11,701 nt of DNA from an uncultured Achromobacter sp. (GCA_913775005.1 CAJYKY010000249.1:1-11701); one strand, 5' to 3'; positions 1 through 6,864 are shown, numbered from the stretch's first letter. A program made the numbers and translations. The notes: a model not told the origin generated them from the letters alone.

Positions 1-1
1 C

Positions 2-1006
2 AAGCAAACGCGCGAACTGGAAATGCGCCGCGTGCGCACCCAGGCCGAAGACGCCGCCGAAGACCGCATCCTTGACGCGCTGGTGCCGCCGCCTCGCGGC
101 GCCTCCGGCGAACCGGAACGCGGCGAAGACAACAGCGCCCGCCAAACCTTCCGCAAGCGCCTGCGCGAAGGCAAGATCGACGATCTGGAAATCGAGATCG
201 AAGTCGCCCAGGCCGCGCCGCAAATGGACGTGATGACGCCGCCCGGCATGGAAGAAATGGCCGAGCAGCTGCGCGGCATGTTCGCCGGCATGGCACGCGA
301 CAAGAAAAAGCCCAAGAAGATGAAGGTGCGTGAAGCCTTCAAGCTGATCATCGACGAAGAAGCCGCCAAGCGCGTCAACGAAGAAGACCTGCGCACCGTC
401 GCCATCAACAACGTTGAACAGAACGGCATCGTGTTCCTGGACGAGATCGACAAGATCGCCGCGCGCCAGGAATCCGGCGGCGCCGACGTGTCGCGCCAGG
501 GCGTGCAGCGCGATCTGCTGCCGCTGGTGGAAGGCACCACCGTCAACACGCGTTACGGCATGGTCCGCACCGACCACATCCTGTTCATCGCATCGGGCGC
601 GTTCCACCTGGCCCGCCCGTCGGACCTGATCCCTGAATTGCAGGGCCGCTTCCCGATCCGCGTCGAACTGGAATCGCTGACCGCCGAAGACTTTGTGCGC
701 ATCCTGTCCGACACGGACGCCTCGTTGACCAAGCAGTACACCGCGCTGATGGCCACCGAAGACGTGCAGCTGGAATTCACGGACGAAGGCGTGCGCCGCC
801 TGGCCGAACTGGCCTACGACGTCAACGAAACCACCGAAAACATCGGCGCTCGCCGCCTGTACACGGTGATGGAAAAGCTGCTGGACGAACTGTCGTTCGA
901 CGCCACGTCCAGCCAGGACAAGCACGTGAAGATCGACGCCGCCTACGTCAACGCGCAATTGGCCGAAGCCGCCAGCAGCCAGGATCTGGCGCGCTACGTG
1001 CTGTAA
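2..1006 (+). CDS. hslU: HslU, ATPase subunit of the HslUV protease (5' end missing)
   Basis: AAA+ unfoldase that feeds substrates to the HslV peptidase in the cytoplasm. The gene is already open at the left edge (frame from base 2), leaving 334 residues. E. coli HslU has about 443, so the Walker A region lies outside the window. Seen here: the DRILDALVPPP segment leading into the charged, inserted I-domain; the Walker B box IVFLDEIDKIA (about 428-460); the LFIASGAFH and PELQGRFPIRVEL stretches; and the sensor-2 motif IGARRLYTVMEKLLDELSF. The C-terminal tail DLARYVL matches the family's conserved tail that docks into HslV. hslV would be expected just upstream. The gene ends at TAA, followed by a strong terminator. 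No frameshift is seen. Family identity is certain; substrate details cannot be read here. Confidence 0.97.
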   Translation, partial: KQTRELEMRRVRTQAEDAAEDRILDALVPPPRGASGEPERGEDNSARQTFRKRLREGKIDDLEIEIEVAQAAPQMDVMTPPGMEEMAEQLRGMFAGMARDKKKPKKMKVREAFKLIIDEEAAKRVNEEDLRTVAINNVEQNGIVFLDEIDKIAARQESGGADVSRQGVQRDLLPLVEGTTVNTRYGMVRTDHILFIASGAFHLARPSDLIPELQGRFPIRVELESLTAEDFVRILSDTDASLTKQYTALMATEDVQLEFTDEGVRRLAELAYDVNETTENIGARRLYTVMEKLLDELSFDATSSQDKHVKIDAAYVNAQLAEAASSQDLARYVL

Positions 1007-1046
1007 GCCATGATGGCCGCCGCGCAAGCGGCGTCCGGCACGAAGC

Positions 1047-1090
1047 AAAACGCCGTGTTCCGCTTGATTGCGGACACGGCGTTTTTCTTT
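1047..1090 (+). terminator. Rho-independent terminator of hslU, probably bidirectional
   Basis: A long GC-rich stem is formed by AAAACGCCGTGT-TCCGC (1047-1063) and GCGGACACGGCGTTTT (1070-1085), with one bulged T and a six-base loop. It is followed by TTTTTCTTT on the plus strand. Read on the minus strand the same stem is followed by TTTT, so it could also stop the convergent copper-binding-protein transcript ending at 1114. It lies 41 bases after the hslU stop. Confidence 0.9.
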
Positions 1091-1113
1091 ACCCGCGGAT
1101 CAGCGCGCGCCCA

Positions 1114-1419
1114 TCAATTCGTGATCGCGGTCACCACGTATTTGCCATCCTTGCGCGTGGCCGTGAAGCGGACCTTGTCGCCCGCCTTGATCTTGGCGAG
1201 CAGCGCCGGGTCGGCATCGTAGACCAGCGTCATGGCGGGCAAGTCCAGCGCCTTGATCTCGTCATGCTTGATCGTCACTTTGCCCGCGGCCGGATCCACG
1301 CGGCGCACTTCACCGCTGGCATCCGCCTGCTGCGCAAAGGCCAGCGGCGTCGCCAGAGTCACAACAGCCATCGCGGTGGCGACAGCCATGGGCATTGCAT
1401 ATTTGCGGTTAAAAGCCAT
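1114..1419 (-). CDS. CusF-like periplasmic copper-binding protein with altered metal site
   Basis: Small exported protein of 101 residues, apparently a CusF-type OB-fold copper carrier. The N-terminus has basic residues, a hydrophobic core and a likely signal-peptidase I site after AFA (residue 29). The mature part contains VTIKHDEIKALDLPAMTL, which lines up without gaps on E. coli CusF. Of the four CusF copper ligands, His (H52) and the first Met (M63) are kept, while Trp is replaced by L60 and the second Met by L65. The start at 1419 is preferred over the in-frame ATG at 1434 because GGAGG (1428-1432) sits 8 bases upstream. The gene is single, convergent with hslU and divergent from the adenosyltransferase gene. 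No copper pump or CusABC gene is adjacent, so a role in copper handling is inferred from the family only. Confidence 0.8.
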   Translation of the reverse strand: MAFNRKYAMPMAVATAMAVVTLATPLAFAQQADASGEVRRVDPAAGKVTIKHDEIKALDLPAMTLVYDADPALLAKIKAGDKVRFTATRKDGKYVVTAITN

Positions 1420-1497
1420 ACAGGCATCCTCCATAACAGCGAAAGCAAAAGGGCCGGGCGCTCCGCCCCGCCGCTTTACACAGTGCTAGGATACCGC

Positions 1498-1526
1498 CGT
1501 TATGAAACCGTTCCGGCGGCATAACG
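1498..1526. promoter_or_regulatory. Inverted repeat in the divergent intergenic region (possible operator)
   Basis: A perfect 7-base dyad, CGTTATG (1498-1504) and CATAACG (1520-1526), is separated by 15 bases. It lies in the 207-base gap between the start of the copper-binding protein gene (minus strand) and the adenosyltransferase gene (plus strand). A weak plus-strand promoter can be drawn as TTTACA (1475-1480), 17 bases, CGTTAT (1498-1503), which would overlap the left arm. The -10 matches consensus at only three positions. An operator role is inference. No cobalamin-riboswitch-like conserved box was seen in this gap. Confidence 0.25.
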
Positions 1527-1626
1527 CAACAATCCTGACGGATGTTTTCGAGCCCGCCCAGCGCACGGGGCGTACGCTTACCGCTGGACGCAACCCCCCT
1601 CAATTACCCATTTCAGGACGTTTCCC

Positions 1627-2187
1627 ATGGCCAACCGCTTATCTGTCATTGCCACCCGCACGGGAGACGACGGCACGACGGGACTGGGGGACGGATCTCG
1701 CATTGCCAAAGACGCCCCCCGCGTGGCGGCGCTGGGCGATGTGGATGAACTGAACAGCGTGCTGGGCGTGCTGCTGACCGAACCGCTGTCGCCCGAGATC
1801 TCGATGGACCTGATGGCGATTCAGAACGACCTTTTCGACATGGGCGCCGAGCTATGCATCCCGGGCCACACCGCAGTCACCGAAGACCAGATCGCGCGCC
1901 TGGACGCCCGCTTGGAGCATTACAACGCCGCCCTCCCGCCGCTGCGCGAATTCATCCTGCCTGGCGGCACACGCGGCGCAGCGCAAGCGCACGTGGCGCG
2001 TACGGTGTGCCGGCGCGCGGAACGGGCAGTGGTGGCGCTGGCGCGCGTGGAACCGGTGAACCCGCCGGTCCGGCAGTATTTGAATCGGCTGTCGGATCTG
2101 TTGTTTGTGTTGGCGCGCTGTATCAACCAGGCAGAGGGAACCGGGGACGTATTCTGGGCAAGCCCAAACGCGCGTAAGGCCACGTAA
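1627..2187 (+). CDS. PduO-type cob(I)alamin adenosyltransferase
   Basis: Transfers the adenosyl group from ATP to cob(I)alamin or cobinamide, making coenzyme B12 in the cytoplasm. The 186-residue protein is the usual single-domain length. Motifs in order: TRTGDDGTTGLGDG (10-23), the N-terminal ATP-binding stretch; LGDVDELNSVLG (36-47); FILPGG (109-114); the arginine-rich RTVCRRAERAVV (125-136); and NRLSDLLFVLARCIN (153-167). These are the signatures of the PduO/MMAB family, which is distinct from the CobA and EutT types. The ATG is supported by AGGA (1615-1618), 8 bases upstream. The gene stands alone with no B12 biosynthesis or diol-dehydratase genes nearby, so a general housekeeping or salvage role is more likely than a pdu pathway role. 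No terminator was recognised after it. Confidence 0.95.
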   Translation: MANRLSVIATRTGDDGTTGLGDGSRIAKDAPRVAALGDVDELNSVLGVLLTEPLSPEISMDLMAIQNDLFDMGAELCIPGHTAVTEDQIARLDARLEHYNAALPPLREFILPGGTRGAAQAHVARTVCRRAERAVVALARVEPVNPPVRQYLNRLSDLLFVLARCINQAEGTGDVFWASPNARKAT

Positions 2188-2366
2188 CTCCTGAGATCAA
2201 ATGCAAGGCGGCGGGCTTTACGCTTGTGGACCCGGCCGCTGTAACAAGGCGATGTCATGGCACACTTTGTTTCATATTCTAGGTGAGAATGGGGGAGTTG
2301 CGGCATAATCACGGGTTATCGAGCGGGTTTGCGCACCGCGCTCACAGCTCAAGGATTTAATAAATA
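2188..2366 (+). promoter_or_regulatory. Upstream region of the polysaccharide locus with leader hairpin
   Basis: This 179-base gap must carry the start signal for the rml operon unless transcription reads through from the adenosyltransferase gene. It is locally richer in A+T around 2260-2310. CATAAT (2304-2309) is a five-of-six match to a -10 box, but no convincing -35 lies 16-19 bases upstream. A short dyad ATTCT-AGGTG-AGAAT spans 2276-2290. Just before the ribosome binding site AAGGA (2351-2355) a hairpin can form: GAGCG-GGT (2321-2328), loop TTGCGC, then ACC-G-CGCTC (2335-2343), with one bulged G. The ops/JUMPstart core GGCGGTAG, common before enterobacterial O-antigen operons, is absent. 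Assignment of the exact promoter is tentative. Confidence 0.35.
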
Positions 2367-3428
2367 ATGAGTATTATTGTCACTGGCGGAGCCGGCTTCA
2401 TCGGTTCGAATTTTGTCCTGGACTGGTTCGATTCCAGCAACGAGCCGGTCATTACGCTCGACAAGCTCACCTATGCGGGTAACCCGGAAAATCTGGCGTC
2501 GCTTGCCGGTAACCCGAACCATGAATTGGTGCATGGCGATATCGGCGATGTGACGCTGGTGGCAGCCCTGCTCGCCAAACACAAGCCGCGCGCCATTCTC
2601 AATTTTGCGGCGGAATCGCACGTTGACCGGTCGATCCACGGTCCCGGCGAATTCATCCAGACCAACATCGTCGGCACCTTCCATCTGCTGGAAGCTGTGC
2701 GCGCGTATTGGTCGGAATTGCCCGAACAGGAAAAGCGCGATTTCCGCTTTTTGCACGTGTCGACCGACGAGGTTTACGGCTCGCTCGACAAAGACGATCC
2801 CGCCTTCCGCGAAACCAACCAATACGAGCCGAACAGCCCGTACTCGGCCAGCAAGGCTGCCAGCGATCACCTGGTGCGCGCTTATCACCACACCTACGGT
2901 TTGCCGGTACTCACCACCAACTGTTCGAACAACTACGGCCCGTATCATTTCCCCGAAAAACTGATCCCGCTGGTGATTCACAACGCGCTTGCCGGCAAGC
3001 CCCTGCCGATCTACGGCGACGGCCAGCAGATCCGTGACTGGCTCTATGTCAAAGACCATTGCAGCGCCATCCGCCGCGTGCTGGAAGCGGGCACGGTCGG
3101 TGAAACCTATAACGTGGGCGGCTGGAACGAGAAGGCCAACCTGGACGTCGTCGGCACGTTGTGTACGTTGCTGGACGAACTCAGCCCGCGCGCCGACGGC
3201 AAGTCGTACAAGGATCAGGTGACGTTCGTCAAAGACCGCCCCGGTCACGATCGCCGCTACGCCATCGACGCAAGCAAGCTGGAACGCGAATTGGGATGGC
3301 GTCCGGCCGAAACGTTTGAAACGGGTATCCGGAAAACGGTCCAGTGGTATCTGGACAACCCCGGCTGGGTCGCCAACGTAACTAGCGGTTCTTACCGCAA
3401 TTGGGTCAATACTCAATATTCTTCGTGA
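2367..3428 (+). CDS. rfbB: RmlB, dTDP-glucose 4,6-dehydratase
   Basis: Second enzyme of dTDP-L-rhamnose synthesis: an NAD-dependent extended short-chain dehydrogenase that converts dTDP-glucose to dTDP-4-keto-6-deoxyglucose. The 353-residue length is typical. The Rossmann glycine motif GGAGFIG is at residues 7-13, the catalytic Thr-Asp-Glu in VSTDEVYG at 133-135, and the active-site YSASK at Y159/K163. NNYGPYHFPEKLIP (188-201) and RPGHDRRYAID (291-301) are further family hallmarks. The ATG at 2367 follows AAGGA by 11 bases, slightly long, with no better start nearby. It is the first gene of the polysaccharide locus. It is separated from rmlD by a glycosyltransferase gene and a structured gap, which is unusual because rml genes are generally contiguous. 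Confidence 0.97.
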   Translation: MSIIVTGGAGFIGSNFVLDWFDSSNEPVITLDKLTYAGNPENLASLAGNPNHELVHGDIGDVTLVAALLAKHKPRAILNFAAESHVDRSIHGPGEFIQTNIVGTFHLLEAVRAYWSELPEQEKRDFRFLHVSTDEVYGSLDKDDPAFRETNQYEPNSPYSASKAASDHLVRAYHHTYGLPVLTTNCSNNYGPYHFPEKLIPLVIHNALAGKPLPIYGDGQQIRDWLYVKDHCSAIRRVLEAGTVGETYNVGGWNEKANLDVVGTLCTLLDELSPRADGKSYKDQVTFVKDRPGHDRRYAIDASKLERELGWRPAETFETGIRKTVQWYLDNPGWVANVTSGSYRNWVNTQYSS

Positions 3429-3440
3429 TGTCGTCGCAAC

Positions 3441-3549
3441 GGTTGCAGCTGATAAATCCATTACGGACCTTCCGTTAGCCATTTCGCTGCAACCCGTTCT
3501 CCCTTTGCGGAGAACGCCGGAACGCACCCCTGCAACGGGCATGCGTTCC
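3441..3549 (+). other. Three contiguous hairpins between rmlB and the first glycosyltransferase gene
   Basis: Nearly the whole middle of this 186-base gap folds. Hairpin 1: GGTTGCAGC (3441-3449) pairs with GCTGCAACC (3486-3494), nine perfect pairs, enclosing a smaller ACGGA-CCT-TCCGT hairpin (3463-3475). Hairpin 2: CGTTCTCC (3495-3502), six-base loop, GGAGAACG (3509-3516), eight perfect pairs. Hairpin 3: GGAACGCA (3519-3526) pairs with TGCGTTCC (3542-3549), eight perfect pairs, with CCC/GGG able to extend inside. Hairpins 1 and 2 abut directly and 2 and 3 are two bases apart. None is followed by a run of T, so they do not look like terminators. They could be a structured leader, an mRNA processing or stability element, or a small RNA. 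Function is unknown. Confidence 0.6.
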
Positions 3550-3614
3550 AACCGTCACCTCCCTCGCTGCCTTTCCAGGCTTGCCAATAGATTCGTATCA
3601 GTACAGGTGGCCCA

Positions 3615-4538
3615 GTGAGCCAAAAAGTTGCCATTCTCTTGTGCACTTACGACGGCCAGCAATATCTGCCCGAGCAGTTGGAGTCGTTCGAAGCGCAAAC
3701 CCATTCCGACTGGGTGGTGTGCGCGTCGGACGATGGTTCCAAAGACGACACGCTTGCCATTCTGGCCCGTTACGAAAGCAAGTGGCGGCCGGGCCAGATG
3801 CGGGTGTTCAACGGTCCGCGTAAAGGCTTTGTCGCAAATTTCCTGTCGCTGACGTGCAACCCGGACATTCAAGCCGACCTGTACGCCTACTCGGATCAAG
3901 ACGACGTGTGGCATGCAGAAAAGCTGGAACGCGCCGTGCAATGGCACGCATCCGTTCCGGCGGGCATGCCGGCGCTGTACTGCACCCGCACAGCGCTGGT
4001 GGACGGCGCGGGCGCGCCGATCGGCCAATCTCCGCTGTTCACGCGGCCTCCGTCGTTCGCCAATGCCTTGACGCAGAACGTCGGCGGCGGCAACACGATG
4101 GTGTTCAACGACGCGGCCCGCCAGCTACTGTTGAACGCCGGCCCGCAGCCCAAGGCGGTCGCGCATGACTGGTGGGTGTATCTGCTGATCAGCGCCTGTG
4201 GCGGGAAGGTTCACTACGATCCCCGTCCGTCGTTGCTGTACCGCCAGCACGGCGGCAACCTGATCGGTGCAAATGCGAGCATTGGTGCGCGTATCGAGCG
4301 CATTCGCATGCTGCTGGCCGGGCACCTGCGTGACTGGAACGACCGTAACATCCAGATGCTGACCCCCCTTCAGGCGCAGTTGACAGAGCAGAACCGCGAG
4401 ACGTTCAATCGATTTGCTGCGGCGAGGAAGAAAGGGCCTGTCGGCCGGGTTGTCGGCATCCTGAAATCCGGGGTCTATCGTCAGACCGCGTTGGGCAACC
4501 TTGGCCTGCTGGTAGCGGCCGTCTTCAACAAGATATAA
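3615..4538 (+). CDS. Family 2 glycosyltransferase (rhamnosyltransferase-like)
   Basis: Cytoplasmic-face, inverting GT-A glycosyltransferase of 307 residues, probably adding a sugar to the growing O-polysaccharide. The N-terminal nucleotide-binding part begins VAILLCTYDGQQYLPEQLES, with CASDDGSKDDT (36-46). The metal-binding box YSDQDDVWHAEKL (92-104) is the variant typical of rhamnosyltransferase-like GT2 proteins. Further along are GGGNTMVF (157-164) and AHDWWVY (183-189), the probable catalytic-base region. No clear membrane span is seen. The GTG start at 3615 is chosen because AGGTGG (3605-3610) lies four bases upstream. It sits between rmlB and rmlD, six bases before rmlD, so it is co-transcribed with rhamnose synthesis. 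Rhamnose as donor is inferred from context and motif resemblance; acceptor and linkage cannot be told. Confidence 0.85.
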   Translation: MSQKVAILLCTYDGQQYLPEQLESFEAQTHSDWVVCASDDGSKDDTLAILARYESKWRPGQMRVFNGPRKGFVANFLSLTCNPDIQADLYAYSDQDDVWHAEKLERAVQWHASVPAGMPALYCTRTALVDGAGAPIGQSPLFTRPPSFANALTQNVGGGNTMVFNDAARQLLLNAGPQPKAVAHDWWVYLLISACGGKVHYDPRPSLLYRQHGGNLIGANASIGARIERIRMLLAGHLRDWNDRNIQMLTPLQAQLTEQNRETFNRFAAARKKGPVGRVVGILKSGVYRQTALGNLGLLVAAVFNKI

Positions 4539-4544
4539 GCCACT

Positions 4545-5441
4545 ATGCGGATTGTTCTCCTAGGCAAGAATGGGCAGGTGGGCCACGAGCTGCAACGCAC
4601 GTTGTTGCCGTTGGGCCCCGTGTCAGCCTTCGACCGCAAGGAATGCGACCTTGCAGATCCCGCCGCATTGGCGTCGGCCTTGCGCGAGGCGGCGCCCGCC
4701 GTCATCGTCAACGCCGCCGCCTACACCGCCGTGGACAAGGCCCAAAGCGATCAAGACGCTGCCCGCCGCGTCAATACCGATGCGGTTGCAGAAATCGCAA
4801 ACATTGCGCGCGCAACGGGCGCATTGCTGGTGCATTATTCGACAGATTATGTGTTTGACGGTGAAAGCGCCGCTGCCTACGTCGAAAGCGATTTCACGAA
4901 TCCACAGAACATATATGGCGCCACAAAACTGGCCGGAGAGGCCGCGATTATCGAGTCCGGGTGTGACGCGTTGATTTTCCGCACCAGCTGGGTGTATTCG
5001 AATCATGGCGGCAACTTCCTGAAAACGATGCTGCGCCTGGCGCGCGATCGCGATTCCTTGAACGTCGTCGCAGATCAGCATGGCACCCCCACCAGCGCTG
5101 AACTCATCGCCGATCTGACCCTGGTGGCCATTGCTGCGCATCGCCAAGGCCAACTTTCCAGCGGCATTTATCACCTGACCGCTGACGGCTCGACCTCTTG
5201 GCACCAGTTTGCCCAGCACATCATCGGCCGCGCGAACGATAACGGCGCCGCGCTGAAGCTCTCTTCCGAAAATATTCACGCCATTGGCACCGACCAATAT
5301 CCCACGGCCGCGCAGCGTCCCAAGAATTCCACGCTAAGCACCGCCAAGCTGCGGCAGGCGCTTGGCATCGCGCTCCCTGACTGGACTGTTCACGCCAACC
5401 GCGCCATCGATCAACTGACGAAACTGGAAACTCCCACATGA
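4545..5441 (+). CDS. rfbD: RmlD, dTDP-4-dehydrorhamnose reductase
   Basis: Last step of dTDP-L-rhamnose synthesis: reduces dTDP-4-keto-L-rhamnose with NAD(P)H in the cytoplasm. 298 residues, the normal size. Dinucleotide-binding LLGKNGQVGHEL has glycines at 7, 10 and 13. VNAAAYTAVDKAQ (55-67), STDYVFDG (99-106), the catalytic YGATK (Y124, K128) and HGTPTSAELIAD (179-190) are all family hallmarks. It starts six bases after the preceding glycosyltransferase stop, with no clear Shine-Dalgarno sequence, so translation probably depends on coupling to the upstream gene. Its TGA overlaps the rmlA ATG as ATGA. Confidence 0.96.
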   Translation: MRIVLLGKNGQVGHELQRTLLPLGPVSAFDRKECDLADPAALASALREAAPAVIVNAAAYTAVDKAQSDQDAARRVNTDAVAEIANIARATGALLVHYSTDYVFDGESAAAYVESDFTNPQNIYGATKLAGEAAIIESGCDALIFRTSWVYSNHGGNFLKTMLRLARDRDSLNVVADQHGTPTSAELIADLTLVAIAAHRQGQLSSGIYHLTADGSTSWHQFAQHIIGRANDNGAALKLSSENIHAIGTDQYPTAAQRPKNSTLSTAKLRQALGIALPDWTVHANRAIDQLTKLETPT

Positions 5442-6319
5442 AACGCAAAGGCATCATCCTGGCAGGCGGCTCCGGCACTCGCCTGCACCCCGCCACGCTG
5501 GCCATCAGCAAGCAGTTGCTGCCGGTGTTCGACAAGCCGATGATTTATTACCCCCTGACGACGTTGATGCTGGCGGGTATTCAAGACATCCTCATCATCT
5601 CGACGCCGCAGGACACGCCGCGCTTTCAGCAGTTGCTGGGCGACGGCTCGCAATGGGGCCTGAATCTGCAATATGCCGTCCAGCCCTCCCCCGATGGCTT
5701 GGCGCAAGCGTTCATCATTGGCGAACAGTTCATCGGCAATGACGTCTCGGCCCTGGTGCTGGGCGACAACATCTACTACGGCCACGACTTCCACCAGTTG
5801 CTGGACAACGCCAACAACCGTGCCGATGGCGCCAGCGTCTTTGCCTATCACGTGCATGACCCCGAACGCTATGGCGTGGCCGAGTTCGACGAAGACGGCA
5901 AGGTGTTGTCGCTGGAAGAAAAGCCGAAGGTTCCGAAGTCCAATTACGCCGTTACCGGACTGTATTTCTACGACCGCCAGGTGGTGGACATCGCCAAGAG
6001 CATCAAGCCGTCGCCGCGCGGGGAACTTGAAATCACCGACGTGAACCGCGCCTACCTCGAACAGGGCAAGCTGTCGGTGGAAATCATGGGCCGTGGTTAT
6101 GCCTGGCTGGACACCGGCACGCATGAATCGCTGCTGGAAGCTAGCCAGTTCATTGCCACGCTGGAAAACCGCCAAGGCTTGAAGGTCGCGTGTCCGGAAG
6201 AGATCGCGTATCGCCGTCAATGGATCTCTGCCGAGCAGCTTGAAGCGCTGGCGGCCCCGCTTGCCAAGAACGGCTATGGTAAATACTTGCAGCGGCTGCT
6301 TGTCGAGAAGGTTTATTAA
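5438..6319 (+). CDS. rfbA: RmlA, glucose-1-phosphate thymidylyltransferase
   Basis: First step of the pathway: joins dTTP and glucose-1-phosphate to give dTDP-glucose and pyrophosphate. 293 residues, the full family length. Seen in order: the nucleotide-binding signature LAGGSGTRLHP (8-18), KQLLPVFDKPMIYYP (25-39), the metal/sugar-binding GDNIYYG (109-115), the EEKP box (160-163), GLYFYD (174-179) and EITDVNR (198-204), then YAWLDTGTHESL (221-232). In homologues this enzyme is a tetramer inhibited by dTDP-L-rhamnose; that control is family knowledge, not seen here. It starts inside the rmlD stop (ATGA) and its TAA shares one base with the rmlC ATG. Confidence 0.97.
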   Translation: MKRKGIILAGGSGTRLHPATLAISKQLLPVFDKPMIYYPLTTLMLAGIQDILIISTPQDTPRFQQLLGDGSQWGLNLQYAVQPSPDGLAQAFIIGEQFIGNDVSALVLGDNIYYGHDFHQLLDNANNRADGASVFAYHVHDPERYGVAEFDEDGKVLSLEEKPKVPKSNYAVTGLYFYDRQVVDIAKSIKPSPRGELEITDVNRAYLEQGKLSVEIMGRGYAWLDTGTHESLLEASQFIATLENRQGLKVACPEEIAYRRQWISAEQLEALAAPLAKNGYGKYLQRLLVEKVY

Positions 6320-6864
6320 TGAAAGCGACCCCGCTGGCCATTCCTGAAGTCGTGCTGATCGAACCCAAGGTATTTGGTGACGAACGCGGCTTCTTTTACG
6401 AAAGCTACAACCAGAAGGCATTCGAGGCGGCCATTGGCTCGAAGGTCGAGTTCGTCCAGGACAACCATTCGCGATCCGTGAAGGGGGTTTTGCGCGGCCT
6501 GCATTATCAGATTGAACAGGCTCAGGGCAAGCTCGTGCGGGTGGTTCAGGGCAGCGTATTCGATGTCGCCGTGGATATCCGGAAGTCGTCGCCGACTTTC
6601 GGCCAGTGGGTGGGCGCAATCCTGTCGGAAGAAAACAAGCATCAGCTATGGGTGCCGGCGGGGTTCGCCCACGGCTTCCTGGTGCTGAGCGATACCGCCG
6701 AGTTCCTCTACAAGACGACGGACTACTACGCGCCCGAGCACGAGCGCTGCATCGCCTGGAACGACACCGAACTCAATATCGAATGGCCTTTGGACACCGA
6801 ACCCACGCTTTCAGTGAAAGACGGGCAAGGACTGCCTCTGGCCGACGCGCATGTCTATTCCTGA
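6319..6864 (+). CDS. rfbC: RmlC, dTDP-4-dehydrorhamnose 3,5-epimerase
   Basis: Third step of dTDP-L-rhamnose synthesis: double epimerisation at C3 and C5 of the 4-keto sugar, by a cupin-fold dimer without cofactor. 181 residues, typical. FGDERGFFYESY (19-30) and FVQDNHSRS (45-53) precede the active-site segment GVLRGLHYQ, with R59 and catalytic H62. K71 and Y131 occupy the usual active-site positions, and D168 is the likely partner of H62. WVPAGFAHGFLVLS (111-124) is also diagnostic. AGAAGG (6306-6311) lies 7 bases before the ATG, a good ribosome binding site. The ATG shares one base with the rmlA stop, and the last 14 bases overlap the next glycosyltransferase gene. Confidence 0.97.
   Translation: MKATPLAIPEVVLIEPKVFGDERGFFYESYNQKAFEAAIGSKVEFVQDNHSRSVKGVLRGLHYQIEQAQGKLVRVVQGSVFDVAVDIRKSSPTFGQWVGAILSEENKHQLWVPAGFAHGFLVLSDTAEFLYKTTDYYAPEHERCIAWNDTELNIEWPLDTEPTLSVKDGQGLPLADAHVYS

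Noticed and set aside
1456..1468. Attenuator-like hairpin (GGGCG-CTC-CGCCC) in the leader of the copper-binding protein gene
   Set aside because: The stem is only five pairs, the T-run is short and offset, and nothing else suggests attenuation.
1435..1626. Cobalamin riboswitch before the adenosyltransferase gene
   Set aside because: No B12-box-like conserved sequence was seen, and the gap is short for this riboswitch class.
2188..2240. Terminator after the adenosyltransferase gene (GCGGCGGG ... CCCGGCCGC)
   Set aside because: The stem needs a bulge and is not followed by a T-run, so it is not a convincing rho-independent terminator.
2188..2366. JUMPstart/ops element for RfaH control
   Set aside because: The core GGCGGTAG is not present in the leader.
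2349..3551. A 400-codon open frame on the minus strand opposite rmlB
   Set aside because: It lies antisense to a clear, full-length RmlB, and its translation shows no recognisable domain; GC-rich third positions commonly open such frames. Similar long minus-strand frames opposite rmlD, rmlA, the GT4 gene and the epimerase gene were rejected for the same reason.
3461..3646. A 61-codon minus-strand frame across the hairpin gap
   Set aside because: It has no ribosome binding site or recognisable protein features, and its start lies inside the glycosyltransferase gene. The hairpins explain the region better.
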